A program made the position numbers and the translations under genes. A stretch of DNA of 64,000 nt, taken from Actinoplanes teichomyceticus ATCC 31121 (GTDB lineage: Bacteria; Actinomycetota; Actinomycetes; Mycobacteriales; Micromonosporaceae). The number at the start of each line of letters is the position of its first letter. The stretch's first letter is position 1. This document shows, in pieces, positions 7,402 through 14,360 of this stretch. Location of the stretch: positions 6,354,501-6,418,500 of the forward strand of contig NZ_CP023865.1 of the NCBI RefSeq assembly GCF_003711105.1. The letters are read 5' to 3'. The notes under the pieces are model-generated. The model was not told where the DNA came from and ran no database searches. It was given only the letters and a program-made list of their open reading frames with translations.

Positions 7402-9384
7402 TCAGAAGTCCGCCACCGTGAAGGTGGAGCCGCTCGACACCACCGAGTAGTTGGAGGCCGACGCCTGCAGCCCGCTACCCGTGCCGCCGCCCTGGTTGAG
7501 GACGGTGATCTGGTAGGTGCCGTACGGCACGTTCCCGGCGGTGATGGTGGGCGCGGTCGCGTGCCCGACGACCGTGTTCGCCAGGTCCAGGTTGCAGATC
7601 AGCTCGGTGTCGCTGATCGGCAGCACGTTGCGGCACTGGGCGATCGGCGGCGCGGCGGTCGCGCCCAGCACCGGGAAGGCGTTGGCGAGGCCGGCGCCGG
7701 TGAGCGCCGTGTTGTTCAGCGCGTACCAGTTGTTGTCGGTGAGCACCACGTGCGCGGTGGTCAGCGGCGTGGTGCCGGCGCCGGTCGTGGTGAGGTCCTC
7801 GAAGGTGAGACCGGTGAAGCCGGCTCCGGTGATGTCCACGGTCTGCACGACTCCCGGAGCCGCCGTGTTCGGCGTCACGTTCACACCGTAGGTGTACCGG
7901 AAGGCGCCCGCGGTCGTCGTGGTGAAGAGGGTGGTCCTCGTCCCGGCGGCCGTGGTGACGCTGAGGTTGACGAAGCCCGCGCCGTGCGCCGTGGTGACAC
8001 CCGTCAGCGAGGTCGAGCTGAGCGCCCGGACGTTGGTCAGGTTGCTGCCACCGAGCGAGGCCTGCAGCAGCGCGCCCTCGGCGGTCGGGATACCCGTCAG
8101 GTTCTCGATCGTGACCGTGGTGCCGCCCTGCGCCGGGCCGGAGGCCGGCTGGATGCTCGGGTGGCCGAGGGCGTTGACGTTGGGGCCGGTGGCGCCGCCG
8201 CTGGTGGCGTTGTTCAGGGTGTTGGTGACGTTCGCGACGCTGAGCACCGGAGCGACCGTGTAGGTCGCCGGCGCGACGATCAGCGTGTCACCGGCGACAC
8301 CGGTGTTACCCCGGTAGAGGCACACGTTGTACGACGTGGTGGGGTCGCCCGCGCCGGAGGTCACCTCGGTCGGCACCGCAACCGCCACCTTGGCGGTGGT
8401 GATCTCCTGGACCGCCGGGTTCGCGGTCGAGATGAAGGCGTCGCCGGTGCTCGCCGTGATGTACGTCGCCGGGCAGGCGAAGCGCGAGAAGACGGCGCCG
8501 TAGGTGTAGGTGCCGGGGAAGGTCCCGGTCGGCGCGGAGAGCGTGACGTAGCCACCCTGACCGCTGCTGCCGTTCGGCGGTGTGATGGTCGGTGCCACCA
8601 GGGCGCCGGTGCCGGTGGCCGGGTAGGCCGAGTAGGTGCCCCAGCTGCGGGCGGCGAGGGCGCTCGTGCCCACGGTGGTGCCGCTGTAGGCGCAGACGTA
8701 GTAGCCGGTGCCCGCGGTCAGCGTCGCCGGGGCGGTGATGGTCACCGCGTTGCTCGACGTCCTGGTGCCGGTGGCCTGGAAGACCGTGCCGGCCGCGGCT
8801 GCGGCGTACCGCTCCGGGCAGACCGCCGTGGTGAACAGGCCACCGACCGTTGTCGTGGTGGTGAAGGCGCCGGGGGCGGTCAGGGTGACCGGACCGCCGG
8901 TGGTGACCCCGGTCAGCGGGCTCTGCTGACCGAACGGCACGGCGAGGACGGTGCCGGCGGTGCTGTGCACGTTCACCGCTCCGGTGCCGGTGACCGTTTC
9001 GTAGATGCAGACCCGCCAGGCTCCGGCGGGGAGGGCCGGGGTGACTATGGAGGAGGTGTTGGCGTCCAGGCCGGCCGTGATGGTACCGGCGTTGACCACC
9101 GGGTTGGTGGCGGTGAGGCTGGGCGCCGCCGGGCCTGTGCCACACGCCGGGTTCGTCCCCCCGACGAACCGCCCGACGAACGTGCTGCCGGCGAGCGGGA
9201 AGGCGCCGGTGCCGGTGAGCGTGAGCGTGAGACCGCCCGCCGTCGGCACCTGCGTGGTGCTCGTCGTGAGCGTGACCGCCCAGGCCGGTGTCGCGATACC
9301 GACCACCGCGGCAGCGGCCGTCACCGCTACAGCGGCACCGGCCCGCAAGGGCCGGAAGCCGGTTTTCTTACGAGACTTACGCAT
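7402..9384 (-). CDS. Secreted IPT/TIG-domain protein (long paralogue)
   Basis: 660 residues. The ATG at 9384 has an ideal GGAGG site 8 nt upstream; an upstream in-frame start is unsupported. The signal peptide MRKSRKKTGFRPLRAG plus hydrophobic core ends at AWA-VT. The body is a run of Thr/Ala/Gly-rich beta-sandwich repeats of roughly 90-110 residues, several with an isolated Cys in a YxxCxYxGTT-like context. It ends with a TIG domain (IQPASGPAQGGTTVTIEN) and an Ig-like unit closing in SSGSTFTVADF. The C-terminal third matches the 412-aa paralogue at 5109-6347. No enzymatic motif is visible; a fibrous surface or adhesion role is inferred. Codon use matches its neighbours. Confidence 0.87.
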   Translation of the reverse strand: MRKSRKKTGFRPLRAGAAVAVTAAAAVVGIATPAWAVTLTTSTTQVPTAGGLTLTLTGTGAFPLAGSTFVGRFVGGTNPACGTGPAAPSLTATNPVVNAGTITAGLDANTSSIVTPALPAGAWRVCIYETVTGTGAVNVHSTAGTVLAVPFGQQSPLTGVTTGGPVTLTAPGAFTTTTTVGGLFTTAVCPERYAAAAAGTVFQATGTRTSSNAVTITAPATLTAGTGYYVCAYSGTTVGTSALAARSWGTYSAYPATGTGALVAPTITPPNGSSGQGGYVTLSAPTGTFPGTYTYGAVFSRFACPATYITASTGDAFISTANPAVQEITTAKVAVAVPTEVTSGAGDPTTSYNVCLYRGNTGVAGDTLIVAPATYTVAPVLSVANVTNTLNNATSGGATGPNVNALGHPSIQPASGPAQGGTTVTIENLTGIPTAEGALLQASLGGSNLTNVRALSSTSLTGVTTAHGAGFVNLSVTTAAGTRTTLFTTTTAGAFRYTYGVNVTPNTAAPGVVQTVDITGAGFTGLTFEDLTTTGAGTTPLTTAHVVLTDNNWYALNNTALTGAGLANAFPVLGATAAPPIAQCRNVLPISDTELICNLDLANTVVGHATAPTITAGNVPYGTYQITVLNQGGGTGSGLQASASNYSVVSSGSTFTVADF

Positions 9385-9771
9385 GCGAGGTCCTCCTACG
9401 GGTTCTGACGAACCGCGTTTGTGGAATGGGTGGGCCCGCACGTGACGCTGACGGCGGGCCGTCTCGCCGGAAGCGTAACTATTAGTGGCGGTTCAGTAGC
9501 TCAGAGTCAGGAAGATCGGTAGATGTCAGACATCGGGCCCCGGACCGGCTACCATCGCCCGCCGCGTCGCCTACCTCCCGACACGGATGAAATCGATCAG
9601 CATTGCGCGGGCCCGAGCCAGGGGGCGCCTAACCCCTCGCACAAAAGGAAAGGCTTGCCTAACAATTCCTTCGGGTTTAGTCGCGCGCTGCCGGGAAATC
9701 GTGTACGGCACCAGAACAATGGCTAGTTTGGAAAAGGCGAGGAAACCGGTAACCCAGGAGGGGAACGCGCG
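9385..9771. other. Intergenic region upstream of the DUF1540 gene
   Basis: 387 bases, noticeably more AT-rich near 9640-9740 than the rest of the window. It holds a perfect 13-bp palindrome at 9522-9534 and a Shine-Dalgarno (AGGAGG) before 9772. No ORF here looks coding, and no tRNA or riboswitch fold was recognised. Confidence 0.6.
9522..9534. promoter_or_regulatory. 13-bp palindrome GATGTCAGACATC
   Basis: Perfect dyad around a central A. It lies 138 bp upstream of the long IPT gene start (9384, minus strand) and 238 bp upstream of the DUF1540 gene, so it could serve either promoter. The regulator is unknown. Confidence 0.35.
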
Positions 9772-10059
9772 ATGACCCAGATGATGCACATGCCTCGGGT
9801 GCAGACCTGCACGGTTACGGACTGTGGCTACAACCACGACGGATGCACCGCGTTCGCGATCACCATCGGGGACATGAACGCGGAGTGTGACACGTTCATC
9901 GGCTCCGGCCTCACCGGCGGGATGGGGGTGGCCACCGCGCAGGTGGGCGCCTGCAAGCGCGCCGACTGCAAGTACAACAAGGATCTGGAATGTCAGGCTC
10001 CGGCGATTACCGTGGGCGCCTCGGCGGATCACGCCGACTGCCTGACATACGAACGCTGA
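9772..10059 (+). CDS. Twin DUF1540 small metal-binding protein
   Basis: 95 residues with two DUF1540 units. The first is CTVTDCGYNHDGCTAFAITIGD and ends with a Cys before DTF; the second is CKRADCKYNKDLECQAPAITVG and ends DHADC. Each carries four cysteines in the C-x4-C-x6-C-x(n)-C spacing of the family, which is believed to bind metal; its cellular role is unknown. A strong AGGAGG site precedes the ATG, and a Rho-independent terminator follows directly, so it is a monocistronic, probably well-expressed gene. Confidence 0.88.
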   Translation: MTQMMHMPRVQTCTVTDCGYNHDGCTAFAITIGDMNAECDTFIGSGLTGGMGVATAQVGACKRADCKYNKDLECQAPAITVGASADHADCLTYER

Positions 10060-10078
10060 GCTGACCGACTTCGAACAG

Positions 10079-10113
10079 CCCGCCGTCTCCGCGCCGCGAG
10101 ACGGCGGGTTTTT
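10079..10113 (+). terminator. Rho-independent terminator of the DUF1540 gene
   Basis: An 11-bp perfect stem (CCCGCCGTCTC at 10079-10089, GAGACGGCGGG at 10098-10108), 8-base loop, then TTTTT. It is the only classic U-tract terminator in the window. Confidence 0.93.
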
Positions 10114-10128
10114 CGCGCCCGCATCACG

Positions 10129-10158
10129 TTGACACCCGCCAATCGACCGCGCTAGGTT
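10129..10158 (+). promoter_or_regulatory. Sigma-70-type promoter of the Nudix operon
   Basis: TTGACA (10129-10134), 18-bp spacer, TAGGTT (10153-10158). The predicted start near 10165 lies just ahead of two palindromes, a layout expected for repression. Confidence 0.6.
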
Positions 10159-10169
10159 CATCTCACATC

Positions 10170-10196
10170 GAGTAATACTCAAACCGAGTAGTACTC
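10170..10196. promoter_or_regulatory. Twin 11-bp palindromic operators
   Basis: GAGTAATACTC (10170-10180) and GAGTAGTACTC (10186-10196), both perfect dyads around a central base, 16 bp apart centre to centre. They lie between the promoter and a gene encoding a Nudix/winged-helix protein of NrtR type, so autoregulation is the simplest reading. Confidence 0.65.
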
Positions 10197-10248
10197 AGAT
10201 TGATCAAGACTGGCGTCGCGGAGACGTCGTACCGAGAAGGACCTGATC

Positions 10249-11001
10249 ATGGACGAGGCGAGTTTCCTGGCCGGCTACAACCCCCGGGACTACCCCGCCG
10301 TCGCCGTGACCGTCGACGTGGTGGCGCTGACCATCCGCGACGGCCGGCTCTGCGTGCTGCTGGTCGAGCGCGGCCAGCAGCCGTTCGCCGGTCACCGCGC
10401 GCTGCCCGGCGGCTTCGTCCGCGACGAGACCCTCGACGAGGCCGCGCTGCGCGAGCTCGCCGAGGAGACCGGGCTGACGCCGGACACCGGTGACGTCCTC
10501 GACCGGGTCCACGTCGAGCAGCTCCGGACGTACGGCGATCCCGGCCGCGACCCCCGGATGCGGATCGTGTCGGTCGCCTACCTGGCGTTCGCCCCGCACC
10601 TGCCGGAGCCGGTCGCCGGCTCGGACGCCGCCCGCGCCTACTGGGTGCCCGTCGACGAGGCGAAGGACCTGGCCTTCGACCACGACCAGATCCTCGCCGA
10701 CGGCCTGGAGCGGGCCCGCGACAAGCTGGAGTACACCCCGCTGGCCACCGCCTTCGTCGGCACCGCATTCACCATCTCCGAGCTGCGGCAGGTCTACGCC
10801 GCGGTCTGGGGCGAGGAGCTGCACGCCGGCAACTTCCACCGCAAGGTGCTGTCGGTGCCGGGCTTCGTGGAGAGCACCGGCGAGACCGCGGCCCGCGGCG
10901 GCGAACGCGGCGGGCCGCGCGCCCGCCTCTACCGGGCCGGCGACGCCCGGCTGTTGCACCCCGCACTGCTGCGGCCGACACGGGAGGACAGGATCAGATG
11001 A
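10249..11001 (+). CDS. NrtR-like Nudix/winged-helix regulator
   Basis: 250 residues. The Nudix domain occupies about 15-150 and carries a complete Nudix box (GGFVRDETLDEAALRE then LAEETGL), so the Glu residues that bind metal for hydrolysis are all present. A C-terminal winged-helix region follows (FTISELRQVYAAVWGEELHAGNFHRKVL, about residues 175-215), as in NrtR-type regulators, which sense ADP-ribose-like NAD metabolites. The tail after residue 215 is Arg/Gly-rich. The intact Nudix box leaves open that it also hydrolyses its ligand. It is the first gene of a four-gene operon; its stop overlaps the next start as ATGA. The adjacent twin palindromes are its probable binding sites. Confidence 0.88.
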   Translation: MDEASFLAGYNPRDYPAVAVTVDVVALTIRDGRLCVLLVERGQQPFAGHRALPGGFVRDETLDEAALRELAEETGLTPDTGDVLDRVHVEQLRTYGDPGRDPRMRIVSVAYLAFAPHLPEPVAGSDAARAYWVPVDEAKDLAFDHDQILADGLERARDKLEYTPLATAFVGTAFTISELRQVYAAVWGEELHAGNFHRKVLSVPGFVESTGETAARGGERGGPRARLYRAGDARLLHPALLRPTREDRIR

Positions 11002-12107
11002 ACCCCGGGTACGCCACCACCACTCCGGCCCGCTTCCGGATCTCCTTCGAGGAGGCGGCCGCCCGGATCGCGGCCGCCGGCACGTTCGCCGAGCTGATCG
11101 CCACGACCGGGCTCGGCATCGACCGCCGCGCGGCCAGCGGCGCCCGGTACGTGAGCGCCCGGTCGGCGTACCGGCAACTTGCCAAGATCGTCCACCCGGA
11201 CGCCGCCGGGGCGGCGCGGGTCGAATCCGCGACGCTGGCCTTCGCCCGGCTCGGCGCCCTCTATGCCGAACGCGACTCCGGGGTGGTCCACCCGCACCGC
11301 CCGGCCGGCCGGGCGCAGCAGCATCCCTCCACGGGCCGGCGGCAGACGGCCCGCGACCGGGTCCGGACCGATCCGGGCCCGGTCCCCCACCCCAAGCCGT
11401 GGTCCCGCTTCGACCGGCGGTTCGCCGCCGGTGACGTGACGGACCTGTTCGCCGAGGGCGACCAGCTGCTCAAGGTGCCGCGCGACCCGGCCGACAGCGA
11501 TCTGCTGGCCGTCGAGGCGGCTGCCCTGCGCCGGCTGCGCAGTCACGGCCGCGCCGGCTTCCGGGCCTACGCGCCCCGGCTGATGGACACCTTCGTGCAC
11601 GTCGACGGGGCCGGCCACCGCCGTACGGTCAATGTCGTCACCCGGCAGCGCGGCTTCCGCGACCTGGCCGCGACCGGCGACCTGGATCCGGCCGACCTGG
11701 TCTGGATCTGGCGGCGCCTGCTCGCCGGCCTGGGCTGGGCGCACCGCGCCGGGGTCGTGCACGGCGCGGTCTTCGAGGAGCACGTGCTGGTCGACCCGCG
11801 GCCGCGCGGCCTGATCCTCATCGACTGGTGTTACGCGGCCCCGGCCGGTGGCCGGCCGAAGGCGCTGATCGCCCGCCGCGAGCCGGAGTACCCGCCGGAG
11901 GTGCCGGTCGGGCGCCCGGTCACCCCGGCCACCGACATCTACCTGGCCACCCGGCTGATGACCCGGCTGTTCGGCCCGGACATGCCGCACCCGCTGCGGC
12001 GGTTCGCCGACGGCTGCCTGCACCCCGCGCCCCGGATGCGCCCGCAGGACGCGTGGCGGCTGCTGGCCGAGTTCGACGAGCTGATCCCGCAGCGGTACCG
12101 GATCTAG
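10998..12107 (+). CDS. J-domain-like plus pseudokinase protein
   Basis: 369 residues, translationally coupled (ATGA) to the Nudix regulator. Residues about 45-95 (SAYRQLAKIVHPDAAG and following helix) look like a J-domain core with the diagnostic HPD that stimulates Hsp70. After a Pro/Arg linker, residues about 130-365 look like a protein-kinase fold: LLKVPRDPADS with the beta-3 Lys and an AVEAAAL helix Glu. The catalytic loop is HGAVFEEHVLV instead of HRDLKPxN, so the catalytic Asp and the Asn are lost, and the DFG position reads IDW. I infer a pseudokinase that scaffolds or senses rather than phosphorylates. It is cytoplasmic. The J-domain call is moderate because the domain is short. Confidence 0.7.
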   Translation: MNPGYATTTPARFRISFEEAAARIAAAGTFAELIATTGLGIDRRAASGARYVSARSAYRQLAKIVHPDAAGAARVESATLAFARLGALYAERDSGVVHPHRPAGRAQQHPSTGRRQTARDRVRTDPGPVPHPKPWSRFDRRFAAGDVTDLFAEGDQLLKVPRDPADSDLLAVEAAALRRLRSHGRAGFRAYAPRLMDTFVHVDGAGHRRTVNVVTRQRGFRDLAATGDLDPADLVWIWRRLLAGLGWAHRAGVVHGAVFEEHVLVDPRPRGLILIDWCYAAPAGGRPKALIARREPEYPPEVPVGRPVTPATDIYLATRLMTRLFGPDMPHPLRRFADGCLHPAPRMRPQDAWRLLAEFDELIPQRYRI

Positions 12108-12151
12108 TCACCGCCTGACCTGACCATCCCCTCGACGAGGAGAACGTGACC

Positions 12152-12988
12152 ATGGGAAGTGGACGCTGGTCCACCGACGTCTACACCGCCGCCGCGAACT
12201 ACCGGGCGGCGACCGGGCCGAGCGCCTTCGCGCACGGCGACGGCGGCGCCCGGCGGGCGCACCCGGCGCTCGACCCGGCCGGTGTGTTCATGCGGGAGAG
12301 CCGGGACAGCGCGGAGCACCCGGCCAGCACCCCGATCGTGGTGATGTTCGACGTCACCGGCGCGACGCGGGCCGTGCCGCGGGCGTTGCAGGCCCGGCTG
12401 CCGCGGCTGCTCGGGCTGCTCACCGGCCCGGGCGGCGTGACCGACCCGCAGCTGATGTTCGGCGCGATCGGCGACGCCACGCGCGACCCGGCGCCGCTGC
12501 AGGTCGGCCAGTTCGAATCGGACAACCGGATGGACCAGGACCTGTCCCGCATCCTGCCGCGGGGCGGCCCGGGCGCGGGCCGGCGGGCGTCGTACGAGCT
12601 GGCGATGTACTTCCTGGCCCGGCACGTGGTGCTGGACTCGCTGATCGAGCGGCGGCGGAAGGGCTACCTGTTCCTGGTCGGCGATCGGATGCCGGGCGAG
12701 TACGTGCAGCCGGCGCAGGTGCGCCGGGTGATCGGCGACGAGCTGGCGCAGCCGGTACCGACCCGGGCGATCCTCACCGAGTTGCAGCGCAAGTTCGAGG
12801 TCTTCTTCATCCGGCCGGGCGGCGCCGGGCACGGCGCCGACCCCGCGGTGCTGGCCGCCTGGCGCGACCTGCTCCCGCAGCACGTACTGGAGCTCGAAGA
12901 CGTCGCGGAAATCTGCGAGACCGTCGCACGCGCCGTGCGCACGGACGCGGAAACCCCGGAGCTGTCGCTGGCGCTCAGGCGGCCGTGA
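12152..12988 (+). CDS. vWA-domain protein of the Nudix operon
   Basis: 278 residues from the ATG at 12152 (GAGGAG 9 nt upstream; a GTG at 12146 is too close to it). The fold is a von Willebrand A domain: strand PIVVMFDVTGATRAVP holds the metal-site loop, followed by alternating helices and strands (LMFGAIGDATRD, LQVGQFESDNRMDQDL, KGYLFLVGDRMP, FEVFFIRPGG). From memory, homologues in other actinomycetes read DVTGSM at the metal site; here it is DVTGAT, which would weaken or alter metal binding. There is no signal peptide or membrane segment, so it acts in the cytoplasm. vWA proteins usually assemble complexes. It overlaps the PurA-like gene by one base. Confidence 0.75.
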   Translation: MGSGRWSTDVYTAAANYRAATGPSAFAHGDGGARRAHPALDPAGVFMRESRDSAEHPASTPIVVMFDVTGATRAVPRALQARLPRLLGLLTGPGGVTDPQLMFGAIGDATRDPAPLQVGQFESDNRMDQDLSRILPRGGPGAGRRASYELAMYFLARHVVLDSLIERRRKGYLFLVGDRMPGEYVQPAQVRRVIGDELAQPVPTRAILTELQRKFEVFFIRPGGAGHGADPAVLAAWRDLLPQHVLELEDVAEICETVARAVRTDAETPELSLALRRP

Positions 12989-14214
12989 TGGACCATGTGG
13001 CGGTCGTCGACCTGGGCTACGGGGACGCCGGCAAGGGCACGGTCGTCGACGCCCTGTGCGCGACCCTGCCGGTGCGCGCGGTGATCCGGTTCAACGGGGG
13101 CGCGCAAGCCGGGCACAACGTGGTCGCCGACGACGGCCGGCACCACACGTTCGCCCAGTTCGGCTCCGGCACACTGCGCGGCGTGCCGACCCACCTGACC
13201 CGGTTCGTGGTCGTCGACCCGCTCGCGCTGTCCGCCGAGGCGGCCGCGCTGGGCAACCCGTTCCACCTGCTCACCGTGGACGGCGACGCGCTGCTGGCCA
13301 CCCCGTGGCACCGGGCCGCGAACCGGCGCCGCGAGCGCGTCGACCGGCACGGCTCGTGCGGCCTGGGCGTCGGCGAGACCGTTTCGTACGCCCGGCGCCA
13401 CCCGGACGCGCCACGGGTCGCCGACGTGCGGTCACCGGCGCGGCTGCGGCGCCGCCTGGCCGCGGTGCAGGAGGCGTACGGCTACGCCGACACCGCGCTC
13501 GACGACGTGGTGGACGCGTTCACGGCGTTCGGCCGCGCGGTCCGCATCGTGCACGAGAGCCACACCATGCGGCTGCTGTCCGAGGGCGGTTGCGTCTTCG
13601 AGGGCGCGCAGGGCGTGCTGCTCGACGAGTGGCGCGGCTGGCACCCGCACACCACCTGGTCCACCACGACGTTCGGCAACGTGACGCAGCTGTGCCCGTC
13701 GTTCCGGCGGCTCGGCGTGGTGCGGGCGTACACCACGAGGCACGGGACCGGGCCGTTCGTCACCGAGGACCCGGCGCTGTGCCTGCCGGAGGCGCACAAC
13801 GGCCACGGCGAGTGGCAGGGCGCGTTCCGGACCGGTCACTTCGACGCGGTCGCCCACCGGTACGCCGTGGAGGTGGCCGGCGGGATCGACGAACTGGCCG
13901 TCACCCACCTGGACGTGGCCGAGGCGCACCCCGAGCTGGCGGTCTGCACCGCGTACCGGGTGGACGGCCGGCTCTGGGACCGGATCGTCCCCGGCCCGTA
14001 CCGCGACCTGTCCTATCAGGAGGAGCTGACCACCCGGCTGCTGCGGGCCCGCCCCGCGCGCCTGCACCGCCCGCGGGACTGGGCGGGCGAGATCGGCGCG
14101 CTGCTGGACGCCCCGGTCGCCGTGGAGTCGTACGGCCCGCGCGCCGCCGACAAGCGGTTCGCCGGCGCACGCGCAGCCGCCCGGCCGGGCCACGACCACC
14201 GGCGGGTCGCCTGA
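12988..14214 (+). CDS. PurA-like (adenylosuccinate synthetase family) enzyme
   Basis: 408 residues. Recognisable PurA signatures, in order: LGYGDAGKGTVVD (PurA GDEGKGK; catalytic Asp kept, Glu to Ala, second Lys to Thr), RFNGGAQAGHNVV (catalytic His kept), GLGVGETVSYARR, CVFEGAQGVLLDEWRG and VRAYTTRHGTGPF. PurA joins IMP and aspartate using GTP. The altered P-loop and the changed nucleotide pocket suggest a side-branch enzyme, not the housekeeping PurA, perhaps acting on another nucleotide or amino acid. The start overlaps the vWA stop (TGATG); a GTG three bases earlier is possible. It is the last gene of the operon. Its final 50 bp are duplicated just past the stop. Confidence 0.83.
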   Translation: MDHVAVVDLGYGDAGKGTVVDALCATLPVRAVIRFNGGAQAGHNVVADDGRHHTFAQFGSGTLRGVPTHLTRFVVVDPLALSAEAAALGNPFHLLTVDGDALLATPWHRAANRRRERVDRHGSCGLGVGETVSYARRHPDAPRVADVRSPARLRRRLAAVQEAYGYADTALDDVVDAFTAFGRAVRIVHESHTMRLLSEGGCVFEGAQGVLLDEWRGWHPHTTWSTTTFGNVTQLCPSFRRLGVVRAYTTRHGTGPFVTEDPALCLPEAHNGHGEWQGAFRTGHFDAVAHRYAVEVAGGIDELAVTHLDVAEAHPELAVCTAYRVDGRLWDRIVPGPYRDLSYQEELTTRLLRARPARLHRPRDWAGEIGALLDAPVAVESYGPRAADKRFAGARAAARPGHDHRRVA

Positions 14215-14287
14215 GGGGACCGCCCGGAAAGCGGGGCACAGCCGCCCGGCCCGGCCACGACCACCGGCGGGTCGCCTGAGGGGACCG
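14174..14287. repeat. Tandem duplication of the PurA-like gene 3' end
   Basis: About 50 bp spanning the last codons and stop (from CAGCCGCCCGGCC at 14174) is repeated from 14239, period 65 bp, with only two or three mismatches. Because the period is not a multiple of three the copy is out of frame, and it lies after the true stop. Confidence 0.85.
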
Positions 14288-14360
14288 GCCGGGAAGGGCG
14301 GCGCGCACCGGTGCGCCGGGCGCGCCATCGCTCCGCCGAGCCCCGGGCGGTGGCATCGGC

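Noticed and set aside
9640..9700. Iron box near GCTTGCCTAAC
   Set aside because: Only one half-site resembles the DtxR/IdeR consensus and there is no symmetric partner.
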